Source of the DNA: Sciurus carolinensis
Taxonomy: Eukaryota > Chordata > Mammalia > Rodentia > Sciuridae
DNA: 64,000 nt
Direction of reading: 5' to 3'
Assembly (NCBI RefSeq): GCF_902686445.1
Contig: NC_062232.1
Location: forward strand, 19,326,897 to 19,390,896
The translations under genes and the position numbers were made by a program. A model generated the notes under the pieces. The model searched no databases, was not told the DNA's origin, and worked only from the letters and a program-made list of their open reading frames with translations. Shown piece by piece: positions 23,420 to 35,181 of this stretch. Within the stretch, counting starts at the first letter, position 1, and every line of letters starts with the position of its first letter.

Positions 23420-23467
<48 letters not shown>
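23420..23467. repeat. (TA)n microsatellite
   Basis: About 24 uninterrupted TA units. Confidence 0.95.
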
Positions 23468-23471
<4 letters not shown>

Positions 23472-23838
23472 CATTGTCACAGTTGGCAGTTTGAAGTAGT
23501 TTATAAGATTTCTAGTTTAGGGGTACCCTTATGTCTTAGTGTGGGATAATGCAGTTTATTTAATAGATGGCTTTTTTGTTGGGGAGGGCTTGGGGTGCCA
23601 TTTTGGATTTTGAATTCTTTATTTCATCCTGAAGTATTCTGAATTAATTTCTCTTGCTTTTTTATGCTTCACTACTTCTCAAAAAATATTTCTCATTTCA
23701 GTTTTACTCTTTTATGCCAATAGCATTGCCTTTCTGAGATAGCCATTTCATGTCCTGTGAATTTTTAACTCGTACTTGTAGGTACCATTATGGTCCATGT
23801 TAATTCCCCTCTCTTTCCCTCTCTTCATTTCTCTTCTT

Positions 23839-23841
<3 letters not shown>

Positions 23842-23872
<31 letters not shown>
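23842..23872. repeat. (TC)n microsatellite
   Basis: About 15 TC units after a short 'tctctatc' lead-in. Confidence 0.9.
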
Positions 23873-23877
<5 letters not shown>

Positions 23878-25074
23878 TTCTCAGCAGTTAGGATGAACTT
23901 TATTTTTTGGAGAATGATTTTACTTCAATATTAAGTCCTTTTGTCTTTTCTTCTGCATAGTTCGTCTGGATCACTATAGCTTTCTGAAAATGTTTGTTGG
24001 GAGGACTTGAGACGTGTTTGCTGGAAATGAACTTTTTATTTATTTAATTTTTTACTTACATGTAATTTGAAGTTTAGAGTATTTTTAATCTTCTAATTAT
24101 GATAAAATCATGATATTTTTGTGACTTTCTCTGTTGTTCTTGTTGATCTGCATAGCTTTTCAGAGGATGTGTAAACAAATTCTAGTTTAGGTAATTTATA
24201 TTACCTCATATATTGCCATTCTTTTAAAGCAGAAACTTCAACTCCCAATAGAAATACTATTGTTCTAATAGAAAATCTCATTTCAAATTCTAAAATCTTT
24301 AAAACTTGTTTTTACCCTGGTCAGAGCAGGACCAGGGTAAGAAAACAAAAGAGTAGGGAATAGGGATATAAGACTAATACAAAAGCTATTACAGTTTCCC
24401 AGAAATGCATTAATTTGTCAAAAATGAATAATAGTAGTAAGTTTTCCTATAATGGGATTAGCATTTTCTAGCAACCTTTTAATAACACTAATTTTTTATA
24501 TACTTCAAAGAGCTTTTACATCAATTGATTTATTTACTTATGATTTTGGTATTGGTTCTTATAAGCTTTCTGGTTATCATTTAGTGCCAAGATACAGCAT
24601 GCGATTCAGGCAATATTGTTCTATTCCTAGAGGTTTATTTGCAGGCCCTGCAAAGATCAGTTAGAAATAATTCACTCTGTCTTGTTTACCACTGTGACTT
24701 TAATATGTATTTTTAAATGGAAAAAGTAGTTACTTTAACTACATAATATCTGTAGCAAAGTAGCTTCATATCACCAGTTGTCTTTGTATGAGAAAAATAA
24801 AAGATATTATCATCCTAGTCCTTTATAATTATACTTTCTTATCATTAAAATAATATTTTTATAACATTAGCCTGATAATTTTGTTTATTGGAATGTGATT
24901 AGATACACTAATTATCTTCTGAAAGGATTAGTTTGATAAGATTATATTTTTGATGACTTTTAAAAAACTATCTCAACCATTTTTAAGTACACTTTAATAG
25001 TGTTAAAAATATTCACTTTGCTGTGAAGGAGCTCTCCAGACCTTTTTCATCTTTCCAATCAAAAACCATATGCC

Positions 25075-25551
25075 GGCGATCCAAGATGGCGGCCTAGAGG
25101 GTGACTGCACCCCCAGTCGCTCCAGAACCCAGGAGTTAAGAAGGGGAGGCACAGAGAGACTCGGACTGAAATAGAGCCACGGGTGAGTCTGCCCACTGGG
25201 TAAAGCTCAGCCCGGGTGGCAGGCCCAGATAGAGGTGGCTTAGCAGAGCCGGGCAGGGCAGCTTGAGTCTTCCCAAGGTAGTCTTCCACACTCCGGCAGT
25301 GGGCTCTTCCCACACAGCCAGCTGCACGGTGCAGGCCCACAGTGAGAGCCTTTCCGCACAGAGCCAGCTCCAAACCGTGGAACCAGTAGGGGGTTAGGGA
25401 CAGTTTTCTTCGGATGCACTGCATTATCAGATTCCTCCAAGACTTCAGGCTACTGAAGGCTGGGAGGTGATATACTGGAAATCTACAGGGACACTATAAG
25501 CCAATAGAGGAAATCTGCAATATCTCAGGGTCCCACTGACAGCTGACCAAT
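25075..25551 (+). promoter_or_regulatory. L1 copy B 5' UTR/promoter, single monomer
   Basis: YY1-type site ccaagatggcggcc at 25081-25094, then CpG-containing sequence collinear with the inner monomer of copy A. ORF1 begins at 25552. Confidence 0.75.
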
Positions 25552-25845
25552 ATGAGAAAACAAGGGAAGAAAATGTCCCAAACAAACCTAGATACTACAT
25601 CAATAAAACCCAATGAAAGCACAGCAGAAGAAATGTCAGAAAGGGAGTTCAGAATGTACGTAATTAAAACGATCAGGGAAGCTAATGAGGAGATGAAAGA
25701 GCAAATGCAGGCATTGAAGGAGGAGATGAAAGAGCAAATGCAGGCATTAAATGATCGCACCAATCAACAGTTAAAAGACCAAATACGGGAAGCAAGAGAT
25801 CATTTCAATAAAGAGTTAGAGATACTGAAAAAAAAAACAAACTGA
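25552..25845 (+). pseudogene. L1 copy B ORF1, N-terminal part
   Basis: 97 codons, the same residues as in copy A including the 11-residue coiled-coil duplication (25687-25752). It ends at the same 10-A run (25828-25837) followed by stop. Confidence 0.9.
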
Positions 25846-25855
25846 AATACTTGAA

Positions 25856-26599
25856 ATGAAGGAAAAAATAAACCAAGTTAAAAACTCCATAGAAAGCATA
25901 ACCAATAGGATAGAACACTTGGAAGACAGAACCTCAGACATTGAAGACAAATTATTTAATCTTGAAAGCAAAGTTGGCCAAACAGAAAAGATGGTAAGAA
26001 ATCATGAACAGAATCTACAAGAATTATGGGATATCATGAAAAGGCCAAATTTGAGAATTATTGGGATTGAGGAAGGCTTAGAGAAACAAACCAAAGGAAT
26101 GAACAATCTATTCAATGAAATAATATCAGAAAATTTCCCAAATCTGAAGAATGAAATGGAAAACCAAGTACAAGAGGCTTATAGAACTCCAAACATACAA
26201 AATTACAACAGACCCACACCAAGGCACATTATTATGAAAATACCTAACATACAAAATAAAGACAGAATTTTAAAGGCCGTGAGAGAAAAGAATCAAATTA
26301 CATTCAGAGGGAAACCAATAAGAATATCAGCAGATTTTTCAATCCAGACCCTAAAAGTTAGAAGGGCCTGGAACAACATTACCAAGCCCTAAAAGAAAAT
26401 GGATGCCAACCAAGAATCTTATACCCAGCAAAGCTTACCTTCAAATTTGACGATGAAATAAGATCCTTCCATGATAAACAAAAGCTAAAGAAATTTACAA
26501 AAAGAAAGCCAGCATTACAGAACATTCTCAGCAAAATATTCCATGAGGAAGAGATGAAAAACAATGATGCAAATCAGCAACAGGAGGCGCTAGCCCAAA
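25856..26599 (+). pseudogene. L1 copy B ORF1, RRM and C-terminal part
   Basis: Open for 178 codons (25856-26392): coiled-coil end, RRM-like RPNLRIIGIEE and RHIIMKIP segments. It then loses frame by a 2-base deletion relative to copy A near 26377. The C-terminal domain (ILYPAKLTFKFDDEIRSF) follows in another frame to about 26599. Not functional. Confidence 0.88.
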
Positions 26600-26629
26600 G
26601 GAATAGCCAAATAAAGGAGAAACCAAATC

Positions 26630-27475
26630 ATGTCAAAAACAAATATGAGTCAATTGACTGGGAATACAAATCATATCACAATAATAACCCTGAATGTTAA
26701 TGGCCTGAATTCATCAATCAAAAGACACAGACTGGCAGATTGGATTAAAAAGAAAAATCCAACAATATGCTGCCTGCAAGAGACTCACCTCATAGAAAGA
26801 GACACCCATAGACTAAAGGTGAAAGGAAGGGGAAAAACATACCATGCACATGGACACAGCAAAAAAGCTGGAGTATCCATCCTCATTTCAGATAATGTGG
26901 ACTTCAAGCCAAAACTAGTCAGAAGGGATAAAGAAGGACATTACATGCTGCTTAAGGGAAGCATAAATCAGCAAGACATAACAATCAGAAATATCTATGT
27001 CCCGAACAGTGGCTCATCCATATATGTCAAACAAGTCCTTCTCAATTCCAGAAATCAAATAGACCACAACACAATAATACTAGGCAATTTTAACACACCT
27101 CTCTCACCACTGGATAGATCGTCCAAACAAAAATTGAATAAAGAAACCATAGATCTCAACAACACAATCAACAATTTAGACTTAATGGACATATATAGAA
27201 TATACCATCCAACAAAGAACGAATACACTTTCTTCTCAGCAGCACATGGATCCTTCTCTAAAATAGACCATATTTTATGCCACAAAGCTACTGTTAGCAA
27301 ATACAAGAAGATAGAGATACTACCTTGTACTCTATCAGATCATAATGGATTGAAATTAGAAATAAATGACAGAATAAAAAACAGAAACTTCTCCAATACC
27401 TGGAGATTAAATATTACACTATTATATGATGAATGGATAACAGAAGACATCAGGAGGGAAATAAAAAATTCTTAG
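26630..27475 (+). pseudogene. L1 copy B ORF2, endonuclease domain
   Basis: 281 codons from the natural ORF2 ATG covering the whole endonuclease in one frame: NVNGLNSS, CLQETHL, KIDHILCH, LSDHNGLKL. The conserved GDFN motif is GNFN here, so the catalytic Asp has become Asn, which should inactivate the nuclease. The frame ends REIKNS-stop because an A-run near 27465 has 6 A where copy A has 7. Confidence 0.88.
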
Positions 27476-27554
27476 AAGTAAACGAGAACAAAGACACATC
27501 ATATCAAAATCTCTGGGACACTATGAAAGCAGTACTTAGAGGAAGATTTATTTC

Positions 27555-28436
27555 ATGGGGCGCATTCAAAAAAGAAGTAGAAATCAACAAATAAACGACT
27601 TAACACTACAACTCAAAGCACTAGAAAAAGAAGAGCAGACCAATACCAAAAGTAGTAGAAGACAGGAAACAGTTAAAATCAGAGCCGAAATCAATGAAAT
27701 CGAAACAAAAGAAACAATTGGAAAAATTAACAAAATAAATAGTTGGTTCTTTGAAAAAATAAATAAAATTGATAAACCCTTAGCCACACTAACAAAGAGA
27801 AAGAGGGAGAAAACTCAAATTACTAAAATTTGGAATGAACAAGGAAATATCACAACAGACACGAGTGACATACAAAACATAATTAGAAGCTATTTTGAAA
27901 ATCTATACTCCAACAAAACAGAAAGCCTCGAAGACATCAACAAATTTCTAGAGACATATGAATTACCTAAACTGAACGAGGAGGACATACACAACTTAAA
28001 TAAATCAATTTCAAGCAATGAAATAGAAGAGGTCATCAAAAGCCTACCAACAAAGAAAAGTCCGGGACCAGATGGGTTCTCAGCCGAGTTCTACAAAACC
28101 TTTAAAGAAGAGCTCATTCCAATACTCCTCAAACTATTCCATGAAATAGAAGAGGAGGGAACCCTCCCAAACTCGTTCTATGAAGCCAATATCACCCTGA
28201 TACCTAAACCATACAGAGACACATCGAGGAAAGAAAATTTCAGACCAATATCCTTAATGAACATCGACGCAAAAATTCTCAACAAAATTTTAGCAAATCG
28301 CATACAAATATATATTAAAAAGATAGTGCACCACGATCAAGTGGATTTTATCCCACTTGATCAACAACCTTGTGTTGCAAGGTTGATTCAACAATCGGAA
28401 ATCAATAAATGTCATTCACCATATCAACAGACTTAA
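27555..28436 (+). pseudogene. L1 copy B ORF2, linker and first part of reverse transcriptase
   Basis: 293 codons collinear with the start of the 937-codon frame of copy A ([14 protein letters not shown]...). Homology runs through [14 protein letters not shown] and [16 protein letters not shown] up to HHDQVDFIP, after which a local insertion at about 28345-28380 replaces the expected residues and shifts the frame. The upstream entry is out of phase at the same 6-A run as in copy A. Confidence 0.87.
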
Positions 28437-28772
28437 AGTTAAGAATCACATGATTATTTCAATAGATGCAGAAAAAGCATTCGATAAAATATAGCATCCC
28501 TTTATGCTCAAAACACTAGAAAAAATTGGGGTAGTGGGAACATCCTTAACATTATAAAGGCCATCTACGCTAAGCCCATGGCTAATATTCTAAATGGTGA
28601 AAAACTGAAAGTGTTCCCCCTAAACACTGGAACAAGGCAGGGATGCCCTCTTTCACCACTTCTATTCAACATAGTCCTTGAGACTCTAGCCAGAGCAATC
28701 AGACAAACCAAAGAAATTAAAGGGATATGAATAGGAAAAGAAGAACTCAAACTATCCCTGTTCGCTGATGAC
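28437..28772 (+). pseudogene. L1 copy B ORF2, disrupted central reverse-transcriptase segment
   Basis: Collinear with residues about 280-400 of the copy A frame but interrupted by a TAG (28492-28494, CAG in copy A), small deletions near 28535-28550 and a TGA at about 28727. It includes the sequence for [11 protein letters not shown]. Confidence 0.85.
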
Positions 28773-30323
28773 ATGATTATATATTTAGAGGAACCTGAAA
28801 ATTCCACCAGAAAACTTTTAGAACTCATAAGTGAATTCAGTAAAGTAGCAGGTTACAAGATCAATGCTCATAAATCCAATGCATTTTTATACATAAGTGA
28901 TGAATCTTCAGAAAGAGAAGTTAGGAAAACTACCCCATTCACAATAGCATCGAAAAAAATAAAATACTTGGGAATCAATCTCACAAAAGAGGTGAAAGAC
29001 CTCTACAATGAGAACTACAGAACACTAAAGAAAGAAATTAAAGAAAACCTTAGAAGATGGAAAGATCTCCCATGTTCTTGGATAGGCAGAATTAATATTG
29101 TCAAAATGGCTATACTACCTAAAGTGCTATACAGATTCAATGCAATTCCAATTAAAATCCCAATGATGTACCTTGCAGAAATAGAGCAAGCAATTATGAA
29201 ATTCATCTGGAAGAATAAAAAACCTAGAATAGCTAAAGCAATCCTCAGTAGCAAGAACGAAGCAGGGGGTATTGCAATACCAGATCTTCAACTCTACTAC
29301 AAAGCAATAGTAACAAAAACGGCATGGTATTGGTACCAAAATAGACAGGTAGATCAATGGTACAGAATAGAGGACATGGACACAAACCCAAATAAATACA
29401 ATTTTGTCATACTAGACAAAGGGTCCAAAAATATGCAATGGAGAAAAGATAGCCTCTTCAACAAATGGTGCTGGGAAAACTGGAAAACCATATGCAATAG
29501 AATGAAATTAAACCCCTATCTCTCACCCTACACAAAACTCAACTCAAAATGGATCAAGGACCTCGGAATCAGACCAGAGACCCTTCACCTTATAAAAGAA
29601 AAAGTAGGTCCAAATCTTCAACTTGTTGGCTTAGGATCAGACTTCCTTAACAGGACTCCCATAGCACAAGAAATAAAAGCAAGAATCAACAACTGGGATA
29701 GATTCAAACTAAAAAGCTTTCTCTCAGCAAAGGAAACTATCAGCAATGTGAAGAGAGAGCCTACAGAGTGGGAGAATATCTTTGCCAACCATACCTCAGA
29801 TAGAGCGCTAATTTCCAGAATCTATAAAGAACTCAAAAAACTCTACACGAAGAATACAAATAATCCAATCAACAAATGGGCTAAGGAAATGAACAGACAC
29901 TTCACAGAAGAAGATGTACAAGTAATCACCAGATATATGAAAAAATGTTCAACATCCCTAGTAATAAGGGAAATGCAAATCAAAACTACCCTAAGATTTC
30001 ATCTCACCCCAATTAGAATGGCGATTATCAAGAATACAAGCAACAATAGGTGTTGGCGAGGATGTGGTGAAAAAGGAACACTCATACATTGCTGGTGGGG
30101 TTGCAAATTAGTGCAACCACTCTGGAAAGCAGTATGGAGATTCCTCAGAAAGCTTGGAATGGAAACACCATTTGACCCAGCTATCCCACTCCTTGGCCTA
30201 TACCCAAAGGACTTAAAATCAGCATACTACAGAGATACAGCCACATCAATGTTCATAGCTGCTCAATTCACAATAGCCAGATTGTGGAACCACCTAGATG
30301 TCCTTCAATTGATGAATGGATAA
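28773..30323 (+). pseudogene. L1 copy B ORF2, end of reverse transcriptase and C-terminal region
   Basis: 516 codons starting just after the FADD sequence (MIIYLEEPE...). It contains the thumb-like region and the C-terminal [18 protein letters not shown] cluster. Frame is lost near 30292 by a 1-base deletion ('aaccacctag' against 'aaccaacctag' in copy A). The final 67 codons lie in another frame at 30284-30487 and end at the natural stop, which copy A lacks. Confidence 0.88.
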
Positions 30324-30516
30324 AGAAACTGTGGTATATATATACAATGGAATATTACTCAGTCATAAAGAATGATAAAATTATGGCATTTGCAGGCAAA
30401 TGGATGAAATTGGAGAATATCATGCTAAGTGAAATAAGCCAATCTGAAAAAACCAAAGGACGAATGATCTCGCTGATAAGTGGATGATGACACATAATGG
30501 GGAGTGGGAGGGGTTA

Positions 30517-30760
30517 GTGTTCTTTTTAGATATACATGACAGTAGAGTGTATTTTGACATGTTATACATACATGGAGTATCACTTATTCTAATTAGGATC
30601 CCATTCTTGTGTTTGTACATGATGTCGATTTTCACTGGTTGTGTATTCATATATGAACCTAAGAAAGTTATATCCAATCCATTCTGTCTTTCCTACTCCT
30701 ATTCCCCCTCCTTTCCCTTATCAAACTCTTTTCTAACTTTGATCCTTTAGATTATTGTTC
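30517..30760 (-). mobile_element. L1 3' UTR fragment, minus strand
   Basis: Begins 'gttctttttagatatacatg', then 'agtgtattttgacatgtta' and a pyrimidine-rich stretch, like the other minus-strand L1 3' UTRs (7745, 9140). It directly abuts the end of L1 copy B in opposite orientation. Confidence 0.6.
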
Positions 30761-30899
30761 CTATACCCCAGTTTTCCTCCAACCCCACAGTGCCCCTCGA
30801 CTGCCTATATCTTTTACTTCCTGCCTCATTTTCATATATCAAGTTGTACCTCAGCAGTCATCTTGGTAAGACCTTAACTGACCATCCTCTTCCATTTAC

Positions 30900-31056
30900 T
30901 TCTTGTCACCTATTTATTTTCATCATACAGTGAGTCTGTATAGTTCTTGTTTACTTGTTCATTTTCCTACTTCTCCATTAGAACTTGAACTCCTTGAGTG
31001 CACTGACTAGTGACTGGTATGTAGTAGCTTCTCAATAAATGTTTGTTGAATGAATA
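30900..31056 (+). mobile_element. L2 3' end
   Basis: 'gaactccttgagtgcactga' and 'tctcaataaatgtttgttga' are typical of the L2 3' terminus. Confidence 0.7.
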
Positions 31057-31184
31057 TTTACATAGCAAAAGACTTTCTGTAAATAAATGAGAAAATGCAA
31101 AGGTCAAGTCAAAAAATACTTGTAATATATAAGCAATATTAACATCTAAAGGGTTAATATTGCTACACACATGTAGAGCTTCTA

Positions 31185-31430
31185 TGTATTAACAAAGTAA
31201 AAGATAATAACCAAATTAAATGTGCACAAAGGATATGAACAGACAATTTATGGAAGAAGGGGTATAAGGAGTTCCTATACATATGAAAATATCTTCAACC
31301 AATTAAAAAGAAAAAGAATGGTGTCCTAACTAGAATAAGATATATTGCAGGCTTGTATAATTATATCAAAATGGATTCTACTCTCATGTATAACTAAAAG
31401 AACCAAGAAAAATTTCTTTTTATGTTTCCA
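31185..31430 (+). mobile_element. L1 3' end fragment
   Basis: ORF2-end-like 'ggatatgaacagacaattta' followed by a 3' end with 'ctactctcatgtataact' and an A-rich tail. Confidence 0.6.
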
Positions 31431-31719
31431 AAGAAGAAAGAATGGAAGATGAAGAAAAAAAGAATGAGCGTTTGTTTTTTTTGTCCAATTATAAATTGAA
31501 ATACATCATTACTGAAATAAGTAGGACATTATTTTTTCAGAGTTCTAGACATAGCAATCATTTTTAAATTAAATAAAAACTCCCAATAATTGTATATTTT
31601 TGCCAAATACAGTGTAGCAGGATTGAACAAAAGTTTTTTTTCTTTTCTTATGTAAAAGTAGGCACTACTATTATTTAAAAATAAGTGTATATTACCAATG
31701 AATGCTTTTAAATGAATGA

Positions 31720-31915
31720 TTTTTTTTTCTTTTTGCAGTAGGAGGATTGAATTCACCAGTGCTCTACAGCTGAGCAACACTTAAATCCCTTTTTATTTTA
31801 TTTTGAGACAGGTTCTTGCTATGTTACCCAAGTTAGTCTCAATCTTGTGATCCTCCTGTGTCAGCCTCACGAGTCACTGGGATTACACATGTGCATCACT
31901 GCACCCAGATAAGTG
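31720..31915 (-). mobile_element. composite B1-ID SINE
   Basis: Poly-T, degraded ID half ('ctctacagctgagcaacact'), then reverse B1 half ('tcctcctgtgtcagcctcac', 'gggattacacatgtgcatc'). Confidence 0.8.
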
Positions 31916-31979
31916 AATAAATTTTATGAATATTAAGTAAGAAATGAATTGGTATTTCTGAAAAGATTATTTAAGAAGT

Positions 31980-33340
31980 TTAAGGTAAAAAGGAATTTGG
32001 GAATAATATTAAAGATAAATGGGTCCACAAAAATAACAACTTAATGTGTTTAGGGAAATAAAAGGTAAGATTAATAATTTCAGGAACAATTGGAATCTTT
32101 ACAGAAAAAACTGAAAGGAAATAACTAGAAATGAAAATTACAACTGAAATTGATGATTTAATGAATAAATTTTCTGGCAGATTAGATACTCAGAAATAGA
32201 TAATTAATAGGAACATAGGTCAGAAGAAAATATTCAAACTGAAACATGAATATAGGTCACAAGAAAATGTTCAAATTGAAACACAAAAAGACAAAGAAAA
32301 AAATGCATAAAAGGGTATAAGAGAGATTCAGTGAAAATTTACCATATCTGTCATTGAAATTTCAGGAGAGGAGGTACAGAATGGGAGAAGAAATAGTATT
32401 TGAGGAGATATTGACTAGGAAGCTTTAAAAATTTCGATCATAAATGTCAATCCACGTACCAAAGAAGTGCTACAAATCCCAATAATTGTAAAGAAAACTA
32501 CACTGAGGTGCATAATAGTAAAACTTGCATAAAACCAATGGAAAGGCATTTAAAAATCCAGAAGAAAAGAGAAATATGACCTTCAAAAAGAGCAGTGAGA
32601 AACTAACAATGGATTTCTCAACAGTGACAAAACAAAGCAAGAACATAATGAAATGATATATTCAACCTGCAGAAAGAAAGTAACTGAACTTTGCAATGCA
32701 AGATCCTATATCAAGTGAAAATACCCTTTGAAATGTAGGAATGGGTCATCCACTATAGAAAATACTTTAGAACGTCCATGAAAATATTAAAAATAGAATT
32801 ATCAATTGATTTAGCAATCCTACTTCTAAGTGGATATCCAAGAGAACTAATGTTAGGATCTCAAAGAGATAGCAGCCCTCCTATGTTCATTGAGTGTTAT
32901 TCAAAATAGTCAAGACATAAAAACAATCTAATTGTCCATCAACAGATGAATGGATAAAGAAAATATGGCATATACATAAAAAGGAATACTATTCACTCTT
33001 AAAAAAAGACATTGCCATTTGTGACTATATAGATGGACATGAAGGATATTTTGCTAAACAAAATAAGCTAGACACAGAAGGACAAATACTGCATTGTCCC
33101 ATTTTCATGAAGAATCCAAAATAATCAAACTCACAGAAGTAGGCAGTAACATAGTGATTACTAGGAGCCTTGTTGGAGGGAAAATGGAGAGGCACTGTTC
33201 AAAGGGTATAAAAATCAGTTATGTAACTGAGTAAGTTTGGGGTATCTATTATACAACATTAGGCTTATAGTTATCCACACTAAAAGTTTGCTAAAAGGAT
33301 AGATATTATATTAAGCATTCAACTACAGTGATGTTTTTGT
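31980..33340 (+). mobile_element. old L1 (ORF1 end, then ORF2 end and 3' UTR), plus strand
   Basis: 32300-32740 resembles the 3' part of an old ORF1 region. 32750-33200 resembles ORF2 C-terminal and 3' UTR sequence ('tccatcaacagatgaatgga'). ORF2 middle is missing, so this is either two fragments or a deleted or HAL1-like element. No open frame. Confidence 0.5.
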
Positions 33341-33344
33341 AGAA

Positions 33345-34981
33345 ATAGGAAAACGCATCCTGTAATCCATAAAAAAATCAAGGGACCACAAATATATGAA
33401 AGTCTTCAAAAAGAACAAAGTAGTGATGAACTGGGATTAAAAACAGACATACCGACCAGTGGACCAGAAGAGAAAGTTCAGAAATAAACACTTTTACATA
33501 TGGTCAAATGAATTTTTGGCAAGAGTATCAAGGTCATCTAATGGAGAAAGCACAGTGTTTTCAATAAATGGTGTCGGGAAAAGTGGCATTTACTTTCAAA
33601 AGAAAGTTGAATCATTACTTAACACCATATACCAGAATTAACTCAAAATGGATCAAAGACCTAAATGTTAGGCCTAAAATCATAAAACATTTAGGAAAAA
33701 AAATGCAGAAGCTTTATGGCATTAGATTTGGTAATGATTTCTTTGATACATCAGAGGAATAGGTAACAAAATTATAAGTAGAAAAATTACACAATAAAAA
33801 ATTAAAAATTCTGTACATCAAAAGACTATATTAGCAACATACAAAAACAACCCACAGAATGGGACAAGCTATTTTCATATGATTTATGAAATAAGGGATT
33901 TTTATCCAGAATATATTGAGAACTCCTAAAACTCAACAACAATATAGAAAACAACTTGATTCAAAATTAAGTATAGGACTCTAATAGAGATTTTTCTAGA
34001 GAAGATGAACAAAGGATCAATAAGAACATGAAAAGGTGTTCAATGTGACTAATCATGAGGGAAATGCAGATCAAAACTATGAGAACACCTCACAGCCATT
34101 ACACAAATTGTGGGAATCTACATTGTGTACAACCATAGAAAAGAAAATATGTACCCCATTTGTGTACAATTAGTCAAAATTCAGTCTGTAAAAATAAAAA
34201 ATAAAAAATTAAATAAAAGATGGCTTCTAACTACAAAACAGAAAATAACAAGTATTTACAAGGGTGTGGAGTAATTGGAACCGTTGTGCATTGTTGGAGG
34301 AATGTAAAATGTTACAGACACTGTTGAAAACAGTATGATAATTACTCAAAAAACCAGAAAAATTATTACCCATATGATCGCTTAATTCCATTTCTGGGTG
34401 TATACATCAAAGAATCGAAAGTGGATTCTTAGAGAGATTTTGTGAAATCTTGTTCATAGGAGCATCATTAGCAAAAGCTAAAATATAGAAGCAATCTATT
34501 GTTGGATGAGATAATAAACAAAACAAATACAACGGAATATTATTCAACCTTGAAAGGGAATGGAATTCTGACATATGCTACAACATGGATGAACCCAGAA
34601 GATGTTATGCTAAGTGAAATAAGCCAGTCACATAAAAAAAACAAATATTCTGTAAGATTTTTTTTATGATATACTTCAAGTTGTCAAAATAATAGAAAAT
34701 AGTATTTTTTTCTATTTGGTGGTTACCAAGGGCTAAGGGAGGGAGAATTGGTGAGTTATTCTTTATAGATACAGAGTTTCATGTTAAAAGATGAAAAAAG
34801 TTATGGAAGTGGTTGGTGCTGATGGTTACACAATATTATGACTTATTTAATACCACTGAACTGTACCCATAAAAGTGGTTAAGATGGTAACTTTTTGTGT
34901 ATTTTACCACAAAAATGGGAAAATAAATCATAATAGTAAGCACTTTCAGGAGTATGATAGCAGAGAATAAAATTCTATGAG
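33345..34981 (+). mobile_element. old L1 ORF2 3' half and 3' UTR, plus strand, cut by gap
   Basis: Degenerate ORF2: 33568-33762 encodes a stretch ending ...[20 protein letters not shown] small L1/SINE tail-like insertion lies near 34108-34210. 3' UTR-like sequence continues to the gap. Confidence 0.6.
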
Positions 34982-35181
34982 NNNNNNNNNNNNNNNNNNN
35001 NNNNNNNNNNNNNNNNNNNNNNNNNNNNNNNNNNNNNNNNNNNNNNNNNNNNNNNNNNNNNNNNNNNNNNNNNNNNNNNNNNNNNNNNNNNNNNNNNNNN
35101 NNNNNNNNNNNNNNNNNNNNNNNNNNNNNNNNNNNNNNNNNNNNNNNNNNNNNNNNNNNNNNNNNNNNNNNNNNNNNNNNN
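34982..35181. other. assembly gap (200 N)
   Basis: Exactly 200 unknown bases, a typical fixed placeholder length. Sequence right of it is a minus-strand L1 cut inside ORF1, so the missing DNA probably includes the body of that L1. Confidence 1.

Larger units (their letters stand above)
23084..25072. other. AT-rich unique sequence between the two inverted L1 copies
   Basis: Holds a long (TA)n at about 23420-23467 and (TC)n at about 23842-23872. No gene or other repeat recognised. It forms most of the 3.5-kb spacer between the 5' ends of L1 copies A and B. Confidence 0.5.
25073..30516 (+). mobile_element. near full-length L1, copy B
   Basis: Same family as copy A, plus strand, about 5.4 kb. 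It starts 'ggcgatccaagatggcggcc' and runs through a single-monomer 5' UTR, ORF1 and ORF2 to the first bases after the ORF2 stop, then loses homology to copy A at about 30517. It has no poly-A tail and I found no TSD. More decayed than A: several CpG-type nonsense changes (for example tga at 28727), deletions, and an unusual templated insertion at 28345-28380. Confidence 0.93.
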
